This document shows, piece by piece, positions 13,987 through 22,592 of a stretch of DNA of 63,769 bases. The position numbers and the translations under genes were made by a program. Origin of the DNA: Anabaena sp. UHCC 0187 (GTDB lineage: Bacteria > Cyanobacteriota > Cyanobacteriia > Cyanobacteriales > Nostocaceae); NCBI RefSeq assembly GCF_009712035.1, contig NZ_VILB01000001.1, forward strand, positions 216,339-280,107. The letters are read 5' to 3'. The notes beneath the pieces are model-generated. The model was not told the DNA's origin, searched no databases, and was given only the letters and a program-made list of their open reading frames with translations. Positions within the stretch are counted from its first letter, which is position 1. Each line of letters opens with the position of its first letter.

Positions 13987-16410
13987 TTAGCGAATTAGTA
14001 AATAAATACCCCAAATAGCCATAGCGCGGAGATAGGTACTAGCGCGGAAAGTACCATTAGCGGTGATAGCTTCCGGGGTGCGGAATTGCAAACCATTGTC
14101 ATAAATTTGCCTAACCACAGCCTCAGTTAACCGCATAGCTTCATTTTTCATATCCATTTGCACAAGAAAGGCTGCTAGACCAAAATTGATTCCCGTCCAC
14201 ACCTCCAAAGGATGAGTAGAATTGGGATTTTCTGGTAAACCATTGGGAAGAACACCGTTAGCAGCGCCGAATTTACCATTTTGGAACTTGAGAAAACAGG
14301 AATCATATACTTTTGTTAAAGCAGATAAAGCGCGATCGCTGGGGACAATATCTGGTAAACTCAATAACCTAGCATAAAATTGCCCACACAACTGATCAGC
14401 CATCACCACATCAGAACCACTTTCACTATCCAAACGGTAATATTCACCATTCCAAAGCTTTTCCTGATAAATTGGCCTTGATTGATTCAACCAACCTTGA
14501 TAAATAGACCCTTGCACCTCCACCTCCGCGTCCTCTGCGCCTCTGCGGTTCGTTAAAATCCGAGAAATAGCAATAGCAGCTTCCAAAGCAGCTAACCACA
14601 AACCACCACAATAAGCACTGACACCTTGTAAACGCCAATCATCAAAAGTTTGGTCAGGAGCGCCAGAATTTTCCGGTATACTGTCACCATCGAGATCAAA
14701 AGTTTTCACATAATCGAGAGTTTGGACAATAGCATCCCAACAATCTGCTAAAAAGGTAATATCGTTTGCACCGGTAAACAGAAAATCTCGATATACCTGC
14801 AAAACAAAATCACAACCTAAATCTTTCCACAGGTTGCAATCTTGATAACTAGTGTAATTGGTTTTTTCCCAAACGTGTTCATTAGGTGCGCCTAAATCGT
14901 GGGGTGTCGCACCGGCGATTTTCCGAATTGCGTTAGGACTTTCAGATTTGATAGTCAGATAATAACCGATAATTCTAGTTCTATCATCACTTTGGGGAAT
15001 TGCCCTAGCGAAAGCGCGAATTACCGATTTTTCCAATTCAGGAAATAGCATCAACAGTCCAAAAGAACCGTATAACCGGACATCTAGACTTTCATACCAA
15101 CGGTAATCCAAACATTCTAACACAGCGAATTGACCAACGGGATCAATTTCTGAAGCCGCACTCCAGAGAGTTCCCCCGCTGGTTAAATCGTAGAGTTCGT
15201 TAAATAATGCCATTTTGAACCAGTCAGGTAAATCTGATTTTTCTAAAATGGGATTTTGCCAATCTTGAATGAGCGATCGCCAATTTTGATATTCTTTAAG
15301 AGCAGTAGTGGCAATCTGCCAAGCATTCTCACCATTACAACCAAAAAAGTCTGTATATCTGCGGTAATAGTTGACTCCCGCTGCAAATTCTGTGACGGGA
15401 AAATCCCAACTTAGCACAAAGGGAACTTCTAAATTTTCCCCAGGTTGCAAAGTGAAACGTACCGCAATTGCCGCACCTAACCTTGTATTTTCATCTGCGG
15501 GAGTTTCATCTATATAATTAGGTAAAGAACCATTTTCTGAGAAACTTTGCCAAACATCTTCACCATTACCCACAGGATTAAATCGGGAATGATAAAATAT
15601 TTCCACTTGAGGATTTTTTGCAGTGGCAATACACCAAGTTCCGTCTCCTTCTTGGACAGTTTGACTATGAGAAACTTGACCTAAAACGCAACCAAAATAT
15701 TGATCATCTTCTGCTAAACAGTTGTAATTGCCTTGACTTTCTCCCCAACGTGGTAGATATTCATAAACAGGACTACCATCATCTCTAACTCGCACTTCGG
15801 GAGATTTTAAAGTATTAGTAAACCAACCCACCATATTTTCCCAAGTTAGCATAATGCTCATGGTAATTGGGGAATTGGTGGGGTTGTGGGCTTTCCACAA
15901 AAAAACTGCAACAGGATAACTACTTTCTTGATAATTATCTGCCCAAATCGGGGAAAATTGCTCACAGGTTAATTGTGTTTTTAAGACATTGTCATAAACA
16001 AACCAACTGCGGGGATAAAGTGCATGATATGTGCCTATATTTTGTGGGGTGGGCATCTTGCCCGCCTCTAATTCTGATACAGTTGAAATAGGCTGATACC
16101 ATTGCCAAGATTGCAGTGTATGATCTTCTGGAGGTTGGGTAGATAAAGCGTAAGCTTGTCCAGATTCAAAGATACTAAATTGACAAGCGGGAACGTGTTT
16201 GAAAGTATGTTCTCCCCCGTCAATGTGCCACAGGTTAAAATCTCCCCGTGAGGAACGGCCTATACAACCTGCACCAAAGCCACCAAGGGGCATTCCGTGC
16301 CAGGGACCATCATCAATATTACTAGGATAACGGACGGTGTAGGGTTGATCCCAACCTAAGCCAATGGGACGATTCCAGGTACAGGGGGGTATTTGGGGGT
16401 TGGTTGTCAT
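13987..16410 (-). CDS. GH116-family glucosylceramidase-like beta-glucosidase
   Basis: This 807-residue protein matches the GH116 family (GBA2-type bile-acid/glucosylceramide beta-glucosidases). The N-terminus has the family segment PLGGFGAGCIGRSSRG. A Glu in LECLDYRWYESLDVRLYGS is the likely nucleophile, and the Asp in SGAPDQTFDDW is the likely acid/base. No signal peptide is seen. Two stretches encode dispersed repeat DNA in frame (14521-14555 and 16041-16068), adding residues that homologues probably lack. It stands alone between a terminator hairpin and a tRNA gene. The natural substrate in cyanobacteria is not known from sequence. Confidence 0.88.
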   Translation of the reverse strand: MTTNPQIPPCTWNRPIGLGWDQPYTVRYPSNIDDGPWHGMPLGGFGAGCIGRSSRGDFNLWHIDGGEHTFKHVPACQFSIFESGQAYALSTQPPEDHTLQSWQWYQPISTVSELEAGKMPTPQNIGTYHALYPRSWFVYDNVLKTQLTCEQFSPIWADNYQESSYPVAVFLWKAHNPTNSPITMSIMLTWENMVGWFTNTLKSPEVRVRDDGSPVYEYLPRWGESQGNYNCLAEDDQYFGCVLGQVSHSQTVQEGDGTWCIATAKNPQVEIFYHSRFNPVGNGEDVWQSFSENGSLPNYIDETPADENTRLGAAIAVRFTLQPGENLEVPFVLSWDFPVTEFAAGVNYYRRYTDFFGCNGENAWQIATTALKEYQNWRSLIQDWQNPILEKSDLPDWFKMALFNELYDLTSGGTLWSAASEIDPVGQFAVLECLDYRWYESLDVRLYGSFGLLMLFPELEKSVIRAFARAIPQSDDRTRIIGYYLTIKSESPNAIRKIAGATPHDLGAPNEHVWEKTNYTSYQDCNLWKDLGCDFVLQVYRDFLFTGANDITFLADCWDAIVQTLDYVKTFDLDGDSIPENSGAPDQTFDDWRLQGVSAYCGGLWLAALEAAIAISRILTNRRGAEDAEVEVQGSIYQGWLNQSRPIYQEKLWNGEYYRLDSESGSDVVMADQLCGQFYARLLSLPDIVPSDRALSALTKVYDSCFLKFQNGKFGAANGVLPNGLPENPNSTHPLEVWTGINFGLAAFLVQMDMKNEAMRLTEAVVRQIYDNGLQFRTPEAITANGTFRASTYLRAMAIWGIYLLIR
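14521..14555. repeat. dispersed GCGCCTCTGCG repeat inside the GH116 gene
   Basis: The tandem-like CCTCTGCGCCTCTGCGG motif is a common intergenic repeat of Nostocales. Here it is read in frame as NRRGAEDAEVEV within GH116. A weaker relative (TTTGCGTCTTTGC) lies at about 62416-62445. Confidence 0.6.
16041..16068. repeat. dispersed GTGGGGTGGGCAT...TTGCCCGCC repeat inside the GH116 gene
   Basis: The stretch is nearly identical to the intergenic repeat at 29758-29783 (TGTGGGGTGGGCATCCTTGC). Here it is translated as EAGKMPTPQN in the GH116 protein. Confidence 0.65.
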
Positions 16411-16491
16411 GGTTTAAGTTTCACAGATTGACGCTAATGAAGACTAGCGCGATGTGTGATTTTTCTCAAGTCAAAAGCCTAATAAATGTAA

Positions 16492-16564
16492 TGAGCGCGG
16501 AGGGATTCGAACCCCCGACCTACAGGACCGGAACCTGTTGCTCTATCCACTGAGCCACGCGCCC
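16492..16564 (-). tRNA. trnR-CCG: tRNA-Arg (anticodon CCG)
   Basis: A complete cloverleaf can be drawn: acceptor GGGCGCG/CGCGCTC with one G-T pair, D arm GCTC...GAGC, anticodon stem ACAGG/CCTGT with loop TTCCGGT (anticodon CCG), and T arm with GGTTCGAAT. The discriminator base is A. The 3' CCA is not encoded. It lies between the GH116 and M23 peptidase genes. Confidence 0.95.
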
Positions 16565-16615
16565 TCATATACATTTGGAACTATAACATACTTTTTGAAT
16601 TTATGCAGAATTTAA

Positions 16616-17824
16616 TTACAAGTAATTTGCAGGGTCAACTGGTGTACCATCACGGCGGACTTCAAAATGAAGGTGGGGACCTGTGGAGAAGCCTGTAGAA
16701 CCGACAAGGGCGATTGGTTGTCCTTTTTGTACGGTTTGTCCTTCGCTGACGGATAATTCGCTGGCGTGTCCATAGAGGGTGGTAATGCCCTTACTGTGAC
16801 TGATAATGACGGCTTTGCCATAACCACCATACCAACCGGCAAAAATCACTGTCCCTGAATCGGCTGCGCGAATTGTACTCCCATAGCTGGCTGCAAAGTC
16901 CAAACCGGCATGAAAACGCCGATAACCGAGGATGGGATGTACACGCCAACCAAAGGGGCTGCTGGTGGGTGCGTCGCTGGGAAATGCAAAGATACCTGTA
17001 CCGGGAATAATCACATTTTTACTAGCAGTTTTCGCCCTGGCTGCTTCCCTTGCTTGTTGTGCAGCAATTCTTTGTTGTTGGGCGATTTTTTCTTGAATTA
17101 AAACAGTGAGGTTTTGAGAATCTTTGTCTAGTTGATTTTGGGCGGCTTCTAAGGCCAAGCGATCATTATTTAAACGTTGCACTAATTCCGTTTGTGATTG
17201 TGCTTGAGTTTGATAATCGGCTTTTTGGGCTAATAATTGTTCTCTAATTAAAGCAATTTGATTTTTCTGTCCGGCTACTTCTGTTCTTTGTTGAATCAAT
17301 AAATTTGCTTGTTGAGATAGTCGGGCTAAAATTCGTTGATCTGCCTGATAAACTAATTTTAGGCGATAACGACGACTGATAAAATCGTTAATATTTTGAC
17401 TTTGTAATAAAACCGCCCAGCCTTGAGAAGTGGGGGAACGCTGGAGAAAGCGTAACCGTTCTACTGTAGCCATTTGGCGATTTTCATAATCACGTTCTGC
17501 AATAGTCAAATTAGCTTCTAACTGTTGGAGAAGTTGAGTAGCTTGTTGTAATCGTAGCTCACTATCTTGAATGTAACTATTGGTAGCTTGCAGATTTTGG
17601 TTCAACCCGCTGAGGTGTTTTTGTGCTTGTATTTGTAAATTAGTTAAGCGATTTTGTTCCTGAATCACATTCTGACGTTGTTGCTGAACTTGCTGCTGTT
17701 GTTGTTGGAGGGTGTTAATAGAATTTGCAGATACTGGTAACAGGATGACAATAGACCAGACAAGGGCGCAAGATATCAGGAATAACCACCATAAGCTAAT
17801 TTTTTGAAAAAATACCCGTTTCAT
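16616..17824 (-). CDS. secreted M23-family peptidase with EnvC-like coiled coil
   Basis: This 402-residue protein has an N-terminal membrane/signal segment (about 10-32), a Gln-rich coiled coil (about 35-260) and a C-terminal LytM/M23 domain. The zinc ligands are visible as RRFHAGLDF and HLHFE, and SKGITTLYGHASEL carries another conserved His, so the domain looks active. The layout matches EnvC/NlpD-like cell-wall hydrolases or activators, acting in the periplasm during septum or cell-wall remodelling. It is a single gene, with tRNA-Arg just downstream on the same strand. Confidence 0.9.
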   Translation of the reverse strand: MKRVFFQKISLWWLFLISCALVWSIVILLPVSANSINTLQQQQQQVQQQRQNVIQEQNRLTNLQIQAQKHLSGLNQNLQATNSYIQDSELRLQQATQLLQQLEANLTIAERDYENRQMATVERLRFLQRSPTSQGWAVLLQSQNINDFISRRYRLKLVYQADQRILARLSQQANLLIQQRTEVAGQKNQIALIREQLLAQKADYQTQAQSQTELVQRLNNDRLALEAAQNQLDKDSQNLTVLIQEKIAQQQRIAAQQAREAARAKTASKNVIIPGTGIFAFPSDAPTSSPFGWRVHPILGYRRFHAGLDFAASYGSTIRAADSGTVIFAGWYGGYGKAVIISHSKGITTLYGHASELSVSEGQTVQKGQPIALVGSTGFSTGPHLHFEVRRDGTPVDPANYL

Positions 17825-17921
17825 TTAGTTATATTCAGCCTAAGAAATACAAACATAAACAGTATTATGCCCAAACTTTGGCAAAATTTAACACAATGAT
17901 TAACTAAACTGGGTGTCTATT

Positions 17922-18032
17922 CAATACCTTGTCCAAATTGGAAAAAGCCTTGATTCGTAGGTATGAAACCCAACAAATGCGTTGGGTTGCGCTGTCGCTT
18001 AACCCAACCTACAGAAAATGGCTAAGGTATTG
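17922..18032. repeat. MITE-like dispersed repeat bounded by CAATACCTT/AAGGTATTG
   Basis: A 111-bp element is bounded by perfect 9-bp inverted repeats (17922-17930 and 18024-18032). Its interior has GTAGGT, AACCCAAC, GTTGGGTT and AACCCAACCTAC, forming nested hairpins. A diverged relative lies around 50508-50595. The remainder of the 17825-18158 gap shows no gene. Confidence 0.55.
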
Positions 18033-18158
18033 CTATTGCGAATAATTTTATTTTTAGGGATTACGGGTACTGAATGATCTGTTAAAGATCGTAGGCGAAC
18101 GCACTTTATTATTTTGATAAAGTTAGTAAAATCAAAACTATAGGTAAAAACATAGTTA

Positions 18159-18620
18159 TTGATATTAGCAGTGCGAAAACATCAAATTATTTATCTCTTA
18201 TTTACCTGCACTTTAGTGGCGACTATTGGCTTTTACAATTTCTTGGGGAAAGTACCAACTATTCCCTGTGAAAATTGGGGATTTATAAGCATTAACACCA
18301 CAAAATCTGAGATTCATCCTGAGAAAGTTATAGTTAAGCCTTGGTTAGGTCGGCATCATATATATGCTATATTCATGGTACCAAAAGGTCATTTATATGA
18401 TAATTTTATGACAGTTAATTTAGGAACTAATCAGACTTTTTGTGGTGATATCAGCAAAACTGGTCAAAGTGCAGATGGCATTATTGCCCAGCCCGGATAT
18501 GATCTTGCTAAGGGGTATTTACATACTCGCACGGGAATCAAGTTTATTTTGGCAGGTAAAATTAACGACATAAAAAAAGTGAACAATTGGCGATTAGGTG
18601 TGGCGATAGAGAAGAATTAA
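18159..18620 (+). CDS. hypothetical membrane-anchored protein
   Basis: The product is about 150 residues with a single N-terminal hydrophobic segment (QIIYLLFTCTLVATIGFYNF) followed by a soluble extracytoplasmic part. The frame opens with TTG at 18159; a GTG at 18171 is an equally plausible start and would leave 149 residues. Two Cys (in PCENWG and TFCGD) could form a disulphide. I recognise no family. It converges on and overlaps by 4 bases the nucleoside transporter gene. Codon usage is ordinary, so it is probably a real gene, with low certainty about function. Confidence 0.5.
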   Translation: MILAVRKHQIIYLLFTCTLVATIGFYNFLGKVPTIPCENWGFISINTTKSEIHPEKVIVKPWLGRHHIYAIFMVPKGHLYDNFMTVNLGTNQTFCGDISKTGQSADGIIAQPGYDLAKGYLHTRTGIKFILAGKINDIKKVNNWRLGVAIEKN

Positions 18621-19825
18621 ATTAACATTCCTGCAATCCCAGCGGTGATAAAACTTGCCAATAATCCCCCAATCATCGTTTTTACACCCATTCTTGCTAA
18701 GTCTTGTTGGCGGTTGGGTGCTATTGCAGTCATCCCTCCAATGGCAATTCCTATGGAGCCAATGTTAGCAAAATTACATAAAGCATAAGTAGCAATAATC
18801 GCTGAACGTTGAGAAATTGTTTGTTTTTTAATCAGTTCTCCTAAATCTAAATAGGCAATAAACTCATTAAGAATCGTCTTTTTACCTAATAATGCCCCCA
18901 CTTGTCCACAATCAGCCCAACTTATCCCCATTAACCAGGCGACGGGAGCCATAATAAAAGATAACATCCATTCTAAGGATAATTGCGGGCAACTTATCAA
19001 AGTTCCCAACCAACCTAAACAGGCATTGACAGCAGCTAATAAACTCAAAAAAGCAATAATTATTACCCCCACATTAACTGCTAATTTTACGCCGTCTATT
19101 GCCCCTGAAGTAGCAGCATCAATCACATTAACATAATTACTCTTGATATCTATATTGACTTTCCCCGTAGTTGCCGATATTTCTGTTTCTGGATACATGA
19201 TTTTTGATACTATTAAAGAAACAGGAGAAGTCATAAAAAAAGCAGCAATTAAATGTTCTGGTGGAATCCCAAAAGATAAATAAGCACCTAATACTCCACC
19301 GGCAATAGTAGCAAAACCACCTGTCATAACGGCGTGTAATTCAGATTGGGTCATATTGGCTACATAAGGCTTAACCATAAGTGCAGCTTCTGTGGGGCCT
19401 AAAAAGATATTTCCCGCACAGGATAAAGATTCAGAACCAGATGTTTTCATGGTTTTCATCATTATCCATGCTAGGACATTGACAACCCTTTGCAAAATAC
19501 CATAGTGGTAGAGAACACTAATAAATGATGAGAAAAAGATAATTGTTGGCAGAATTTGAAAAGCAAAAAGATGATCTTTAAAGTTTTCACCAAAGACAAA
19601 TTTTGCCCCAACATCAGAAAAAGCTAAGAAATTACCCACGATATTTCCTAAAGATTTAAATATATTTAAACCCCAAGAAGTTTTGAGAATTACTAAAGCC
19701 AAAATAAATTCTAACCCTAAACCCCAAGCAACTGTACGCCAACGCACAGCATGACGGTTAACAGAAATAGCGTAGGATATGCCGATAAAAATGCAAATTC
19801 CCAGGGCTGAAATAGCACGTTCCAT
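18617..19825 (-). CDS. concentrative nucleoside transporter (NupC/CNT family)
   Basis: This 402-residue inner-membrane protein has the CNT signature regions GNIFLGPTEAALMVKPY and TIAGGVLGAYLSFG, and a C-terminal gate segment (NFANIGSIGIAIGG). The family takes up nucleosides with Na+ or H+. It starts 36 bases after the gamma-glutamyltransferase gene on the same strand, so the two are probably co-transcribed. The functional link, scavenging of cell-surface metabolites, is only an inference. Confidence 0.9.
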   Translation of the reverse strand: MERAISALGICIFIGISYAISVNRHAVRWRTVAWGLGLEFILALVILKTSWGLNIFKSLGNIVGNFLAFSDVGAKFVFGENFKDHLFAFQILPTIIFFSSFISVLYHYGILQRVVNVLAWIMMKTMKTSGSESLSCAGNIFLGPTEAALMVKPYVANMTQSELHAVMTGGFATIAGGVLGAYLSFGIPPEHLIAAFFMTSPVSLIVSKIMYPETEISATTGKVNIDIKSNYVNVIDAATSGAIDGVKLAVNVGVIIIAFLSLLAAVNACLGWLGTLISCPQLSLEWMLSFIMAPVAWLMGISWADCGQVGALLGKKTILNEFIAYLDLGELIKKQTISQRSAIIATYALCNFANIGSIGIAIGGMTAIAPNRQQDLARMGVKTMIGGLLASFITAGIAGMLI

Positions 19826-19861
19826 TTAATTTGTAATTCTTAATTTTGAATTTTTAATTGC

Positions 19862-21589
19862 TTAATAGCCTCTAGGAGAACCATCACCACGAGGATCTGC
19901 TGCTCCTTCTAAAGTACCATCTTCTGTAACTGCGATGGCATTTCCATTACCCCAAGGTGTCGTTTCCTTAATTTTGTGTCCCCTGCGGCGTAATTCTACC
20001 AAAGTTAAAGCATCAAAACCCCATGCTTCCATTCCCAATTGATCAGGTAGCCACTGGTGATGTATGCGTGGTACAGAAACCGCTGCACCCACATCCATTT
20101 TGTATGCCAAAACATTCAAAATAATTTGCAATACTTGGGTAATAATCGTGCTACCACCAGGCGCACCGACAGCCATCCGCAAGCGATTGTTTTCAGTCAC
20201 AATAGTAGGTGTCATACTAGAAAGAGGCGTTTTTTGGGGGGCGATACTGTTAGCTTCGTTACCCACTAATCCAAAGGCGTTAGGTACTCCTGGTGCAGCC
20301 GCAAAATCATCCATTTCATTATTTAAAACGATTCCTGTTCCTGGGGTGACAATTCCCGCACCAAAACCGAGGTTAATTGTAAAAGTTAAACTAACGGCGT
20401 TTCTGTCTGCATCAACTACATTTAAATGACTCGTTTCTGTTGATTCATGTAATTTTGATGTTTTCAGTCCAGGTTTTATTTCTGTTGATGGTGTTGCCAT
20501 ATTCATATTAATTTCTTGGCGGCGTTTTTGAGCATAAGCTGGACTAATTAATTCAGAAACTGGGACTTTCACAAAATCAGGATCACCTAAATATTTTGCC
20601 CTATCTCTATAAGCAATTTTCATTGCTTCTACCATTAAATGTATAGCGTCGGGATGATGCCATCCTAATGATTGCAAATCTGTATCACCAATAATATTTA
20701 ACATCTGCAATAAATGAACGCCTCCAGATGATGGTGGTGGCATAGAACAGATTTTAGCTTTACGAAAGTTTCCACAGACAGGAGTTCGCCAAATTGATTT
20801 GTAGGCTTTTAAATCTTCAAGAGTAATTAAACCGCCATTTTTTGCCATATCTGAAGCTATGGTTTCGGCGATTTTTCCAGTGTAAAAACTTTGGGGATTC
20901 TCCGCAATGGCTGCTAAAGTTTTGCCTAAATCTTGCTGTACCAGCTTTTCTCCTGGTTGATAATATTCACCATTGCGAGTAAAGATTTCTTTTGCTTTTG
21001 GGTTGTTTAGTATTGTTTGTTTACGAAATTCGTAAGCTGATAAGGAACGCCAAGAAAGCCTATCACTAATGATAAAACCATTTTTAGCCAGTGTGATCGC
21101 TGGTTTAACAACTTCTTTCCAAGGTAACTTACCATAACGACGATGTACCTCATACATTCCTGCCACAGTTCCCGGTGTTGCTACTGCTAAATAACCATCT
21201 GTACTCACATTTGGACGCACTTTACCATTAGCATCTAAATACATATTTCTAGTAGCTTTAATGGGTGCGCGTTCTCGAAAATCTAAAGCTTTGATTTCCC
21301 CTGTTTTTTGAGAATGTAATAGTAAGAAACCACCACCACCAATACCAGCCGAAAAAGGTTCAACTACGGAAATAGCGAAGGTTGTAGCTACTGCCGCATC
21401 TACTGCATTTCCGCCTTTTTTTAACATTGAAAGTCCGGCTTCACTGGCTAAAGGATGGGCAGAAACTACCATCCCTTTTTTACTGCGGAGGGGTACGGTA
21501 ATGGTGGCTGATACTGCTTGGGTGGTGAGGATGGCAGTCAGGGAGATGAAAGAGAAGATGAGGTGTTGGGTTTTGGTGATTATGGGCAT
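19862..21589 (-). CDS. ggt: gamma-glutamyltransferase
   Basis: This 575-residue proenzyme has a signal-like N-terminus (about 5-28). The autocatalytic site is the Thr of TSHLNVVD, which becomes the first residue of the small subunit. Family segments GGNAVDAAVA, GIGGGGFLLL and SMTPTIV are clear. It is periplasmic and hydrolyses or transfers the gamma-glutamyl group of glutathione. It lies between a phytochelatin-synthase-like gene (199 bases upstream) and the nucleoside transporter. Both enzymes attack glutathione but at opposite ends. Confidence 0.95.
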   Translation of the reverse strand: MPIITKTQHLIFSFISLTAILTTQAVSATITVPLRSKKGMVVSAHPLASEAGLSMLKKGGNAVDAAVATTFAISVVEPFSAGIGGGGFLLLHSQKTGEIKALDFRERAPIKATRNMYLDANGKVRPNVSTDGYLAVATPGTVAGMYEVHRRYGKLPWKEVVKPAITLAKNGFIISDRLSWRSLSAYEFRKQTILNNPKAKEIFTRNGEYYQPGEKLVQQDLGKTLAAIAENPQSFYTGKIAETIASDMAKNGGLITLEDLKAYKSIWRTPVCGNFRKAKICSMPPPSSGGVHLLQMLNIIGDTDLQSLGWHHPDAIHLMVEAMKIAYRDRAKYLGDPDFVKVPVSELISPAYAQKRRQEINMNMATPSTEIKPGLKTSKLHESTETSHLNVVDADRNAVSLTFTINLGFGAGIVTPGTGIVLNNEMDDFAAAPGVPNAFGLVGNEANSIAPQKTPLSSMTPTIVTENNRLRMAVGAPGGSTIITQVLQIILNVLAYKMDVGAAVSVPRIHHQWLPDQLGMEAWGFDALTLVELRRRGHKIKETTPWGNGNAIAVTEDGTLEGAADPRGDGSPRGY

Positions 21590-21788
21590 TTTTTACGGTA
21601 TGTTGTTTTTAGCAGTAATGTGTAATTTCTCACAAAACTATCAGTTTGAAAATACCTCCTCATAAAAAGTCACATATATTTTTTTGAAAGACCAAGATTT
21701 GATGGTTTTCGTTAATCAATGTCCTGAATTAAAGGCATTTATCAATACTATTCTGTCTCTCTATGAAGTTGATTTGATTCCCTAAATA

Positions 21789-22529
21789 TCAATTATTCTT
21801 ACTCACAAATACAAACCCCCGCGTTTTCCCTGCTGTTGAATCAACTGTATTCATTGCTTTCCATAAATCTACTGCTTTAACCCAAACTGGTGGATATTTA
21901 TAGCGAGAAACATCCATAATTAAAAATCTATCTGTTAACTCATTATATGCTGCTAAAGGCGAAATATGTCCACCTTTTTCTTGACCAATTTCTTTCCGTA
22001 AATAGTTAATAATCACAAAGTTTCCTGGTTGTTTTAAATTCTCTGCTGCTAACTTGCGAAACTCTTCTAAATTTGTATCACCAGCATGATAAACTTTAGC
22101 TTTTACATCGTAACTTCCTAGCAATCCTCCTAATTCATCTAAAGTCATCCCTTGACGAGAAACAACTTCAGGACTTACTATATTTCTAGTTTTTTCATTA
22201 CTAAAAAAGTTATCTTGGGTAAATACCCGAAATGGTTTATATTGTGGTGCTTCTGGTGCAGGAATTTTTAAGCTGTTTAACACCATAACAATACTCGCAA
22301 CTCCACAATATGCTTGATTGTTTTGTGTGAGAAACTGTGTACTTAGTGGAAAAAAATCATTTTTTGATTTACTAGAAATTAATAAAGTTTCACCTTCAGG
22401 AGTATCAAAACCAATCAAGTTAGGTGAAAGTGATAATGTTTGGGCAAAAACATGGCCTCCAGCTAAACTAATACCCAGAATTATCACTCTAATTGATGTT
22501 TTGATAGGATTGATGTTTCTAAATTTCAT
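21789..22529 (-). CDS. phytochelatin-synthase-like cysteine peptidase (NsPCS type)
   Basis: This 246-residue protein has the papain-like triad of the primitive cyanobacterial phytochelatin synthase: Cys75 in QAYCGVAS, His188 in GGHISPL and Asp206 in MDVSRYKYPP. Their spacing matches the 113 and 18 residue intervals of Nostoc NsPCS (Cys70, His183, Asp201). It lacks the eukaryotic C-terminal domain. NsPCS mainly removes Gly from glutathione to give gamma-Glu-Cys, with little phytochelatin synthesis. An N-terminal signal (about 12-30) suggests export, and the neighbouring ggt is also exported. Confidence 0.9.
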   Translation of the reverse strand: MKFRNINPIKTSIRVIILGISLAGGHVFAQTLSLSPNLIGFDTPEGETLLISSKSKNDFFPLSTQFLTQNNQAYCGVASIVMVLNSLKIPAPEAPQYKPFRVFTQDNFFSNEKTRNIVSPEVVSRQGMTLDELGGLLGSYDVKAKVYHAGDTNLEEFRKLAAENLKQPGNFVIINYLRKEIGQEKGGHISPLAAYNELTDRFLIMDVSRYKYPPVWVKAVDLWKAMNTVDSTAGKTRGFVFVSKNN

Positions 22530-22592
22530 AGTTATATGTTCCTTGATTGAGGTTGTAATATCAACTCAGTTAAAAAAATCAATTAATTTGAC

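Noticed and set aside
20064-20429. 121-codon plus-strand frame
   Set aside because: It lies antisense within the well-supported ggt gene.
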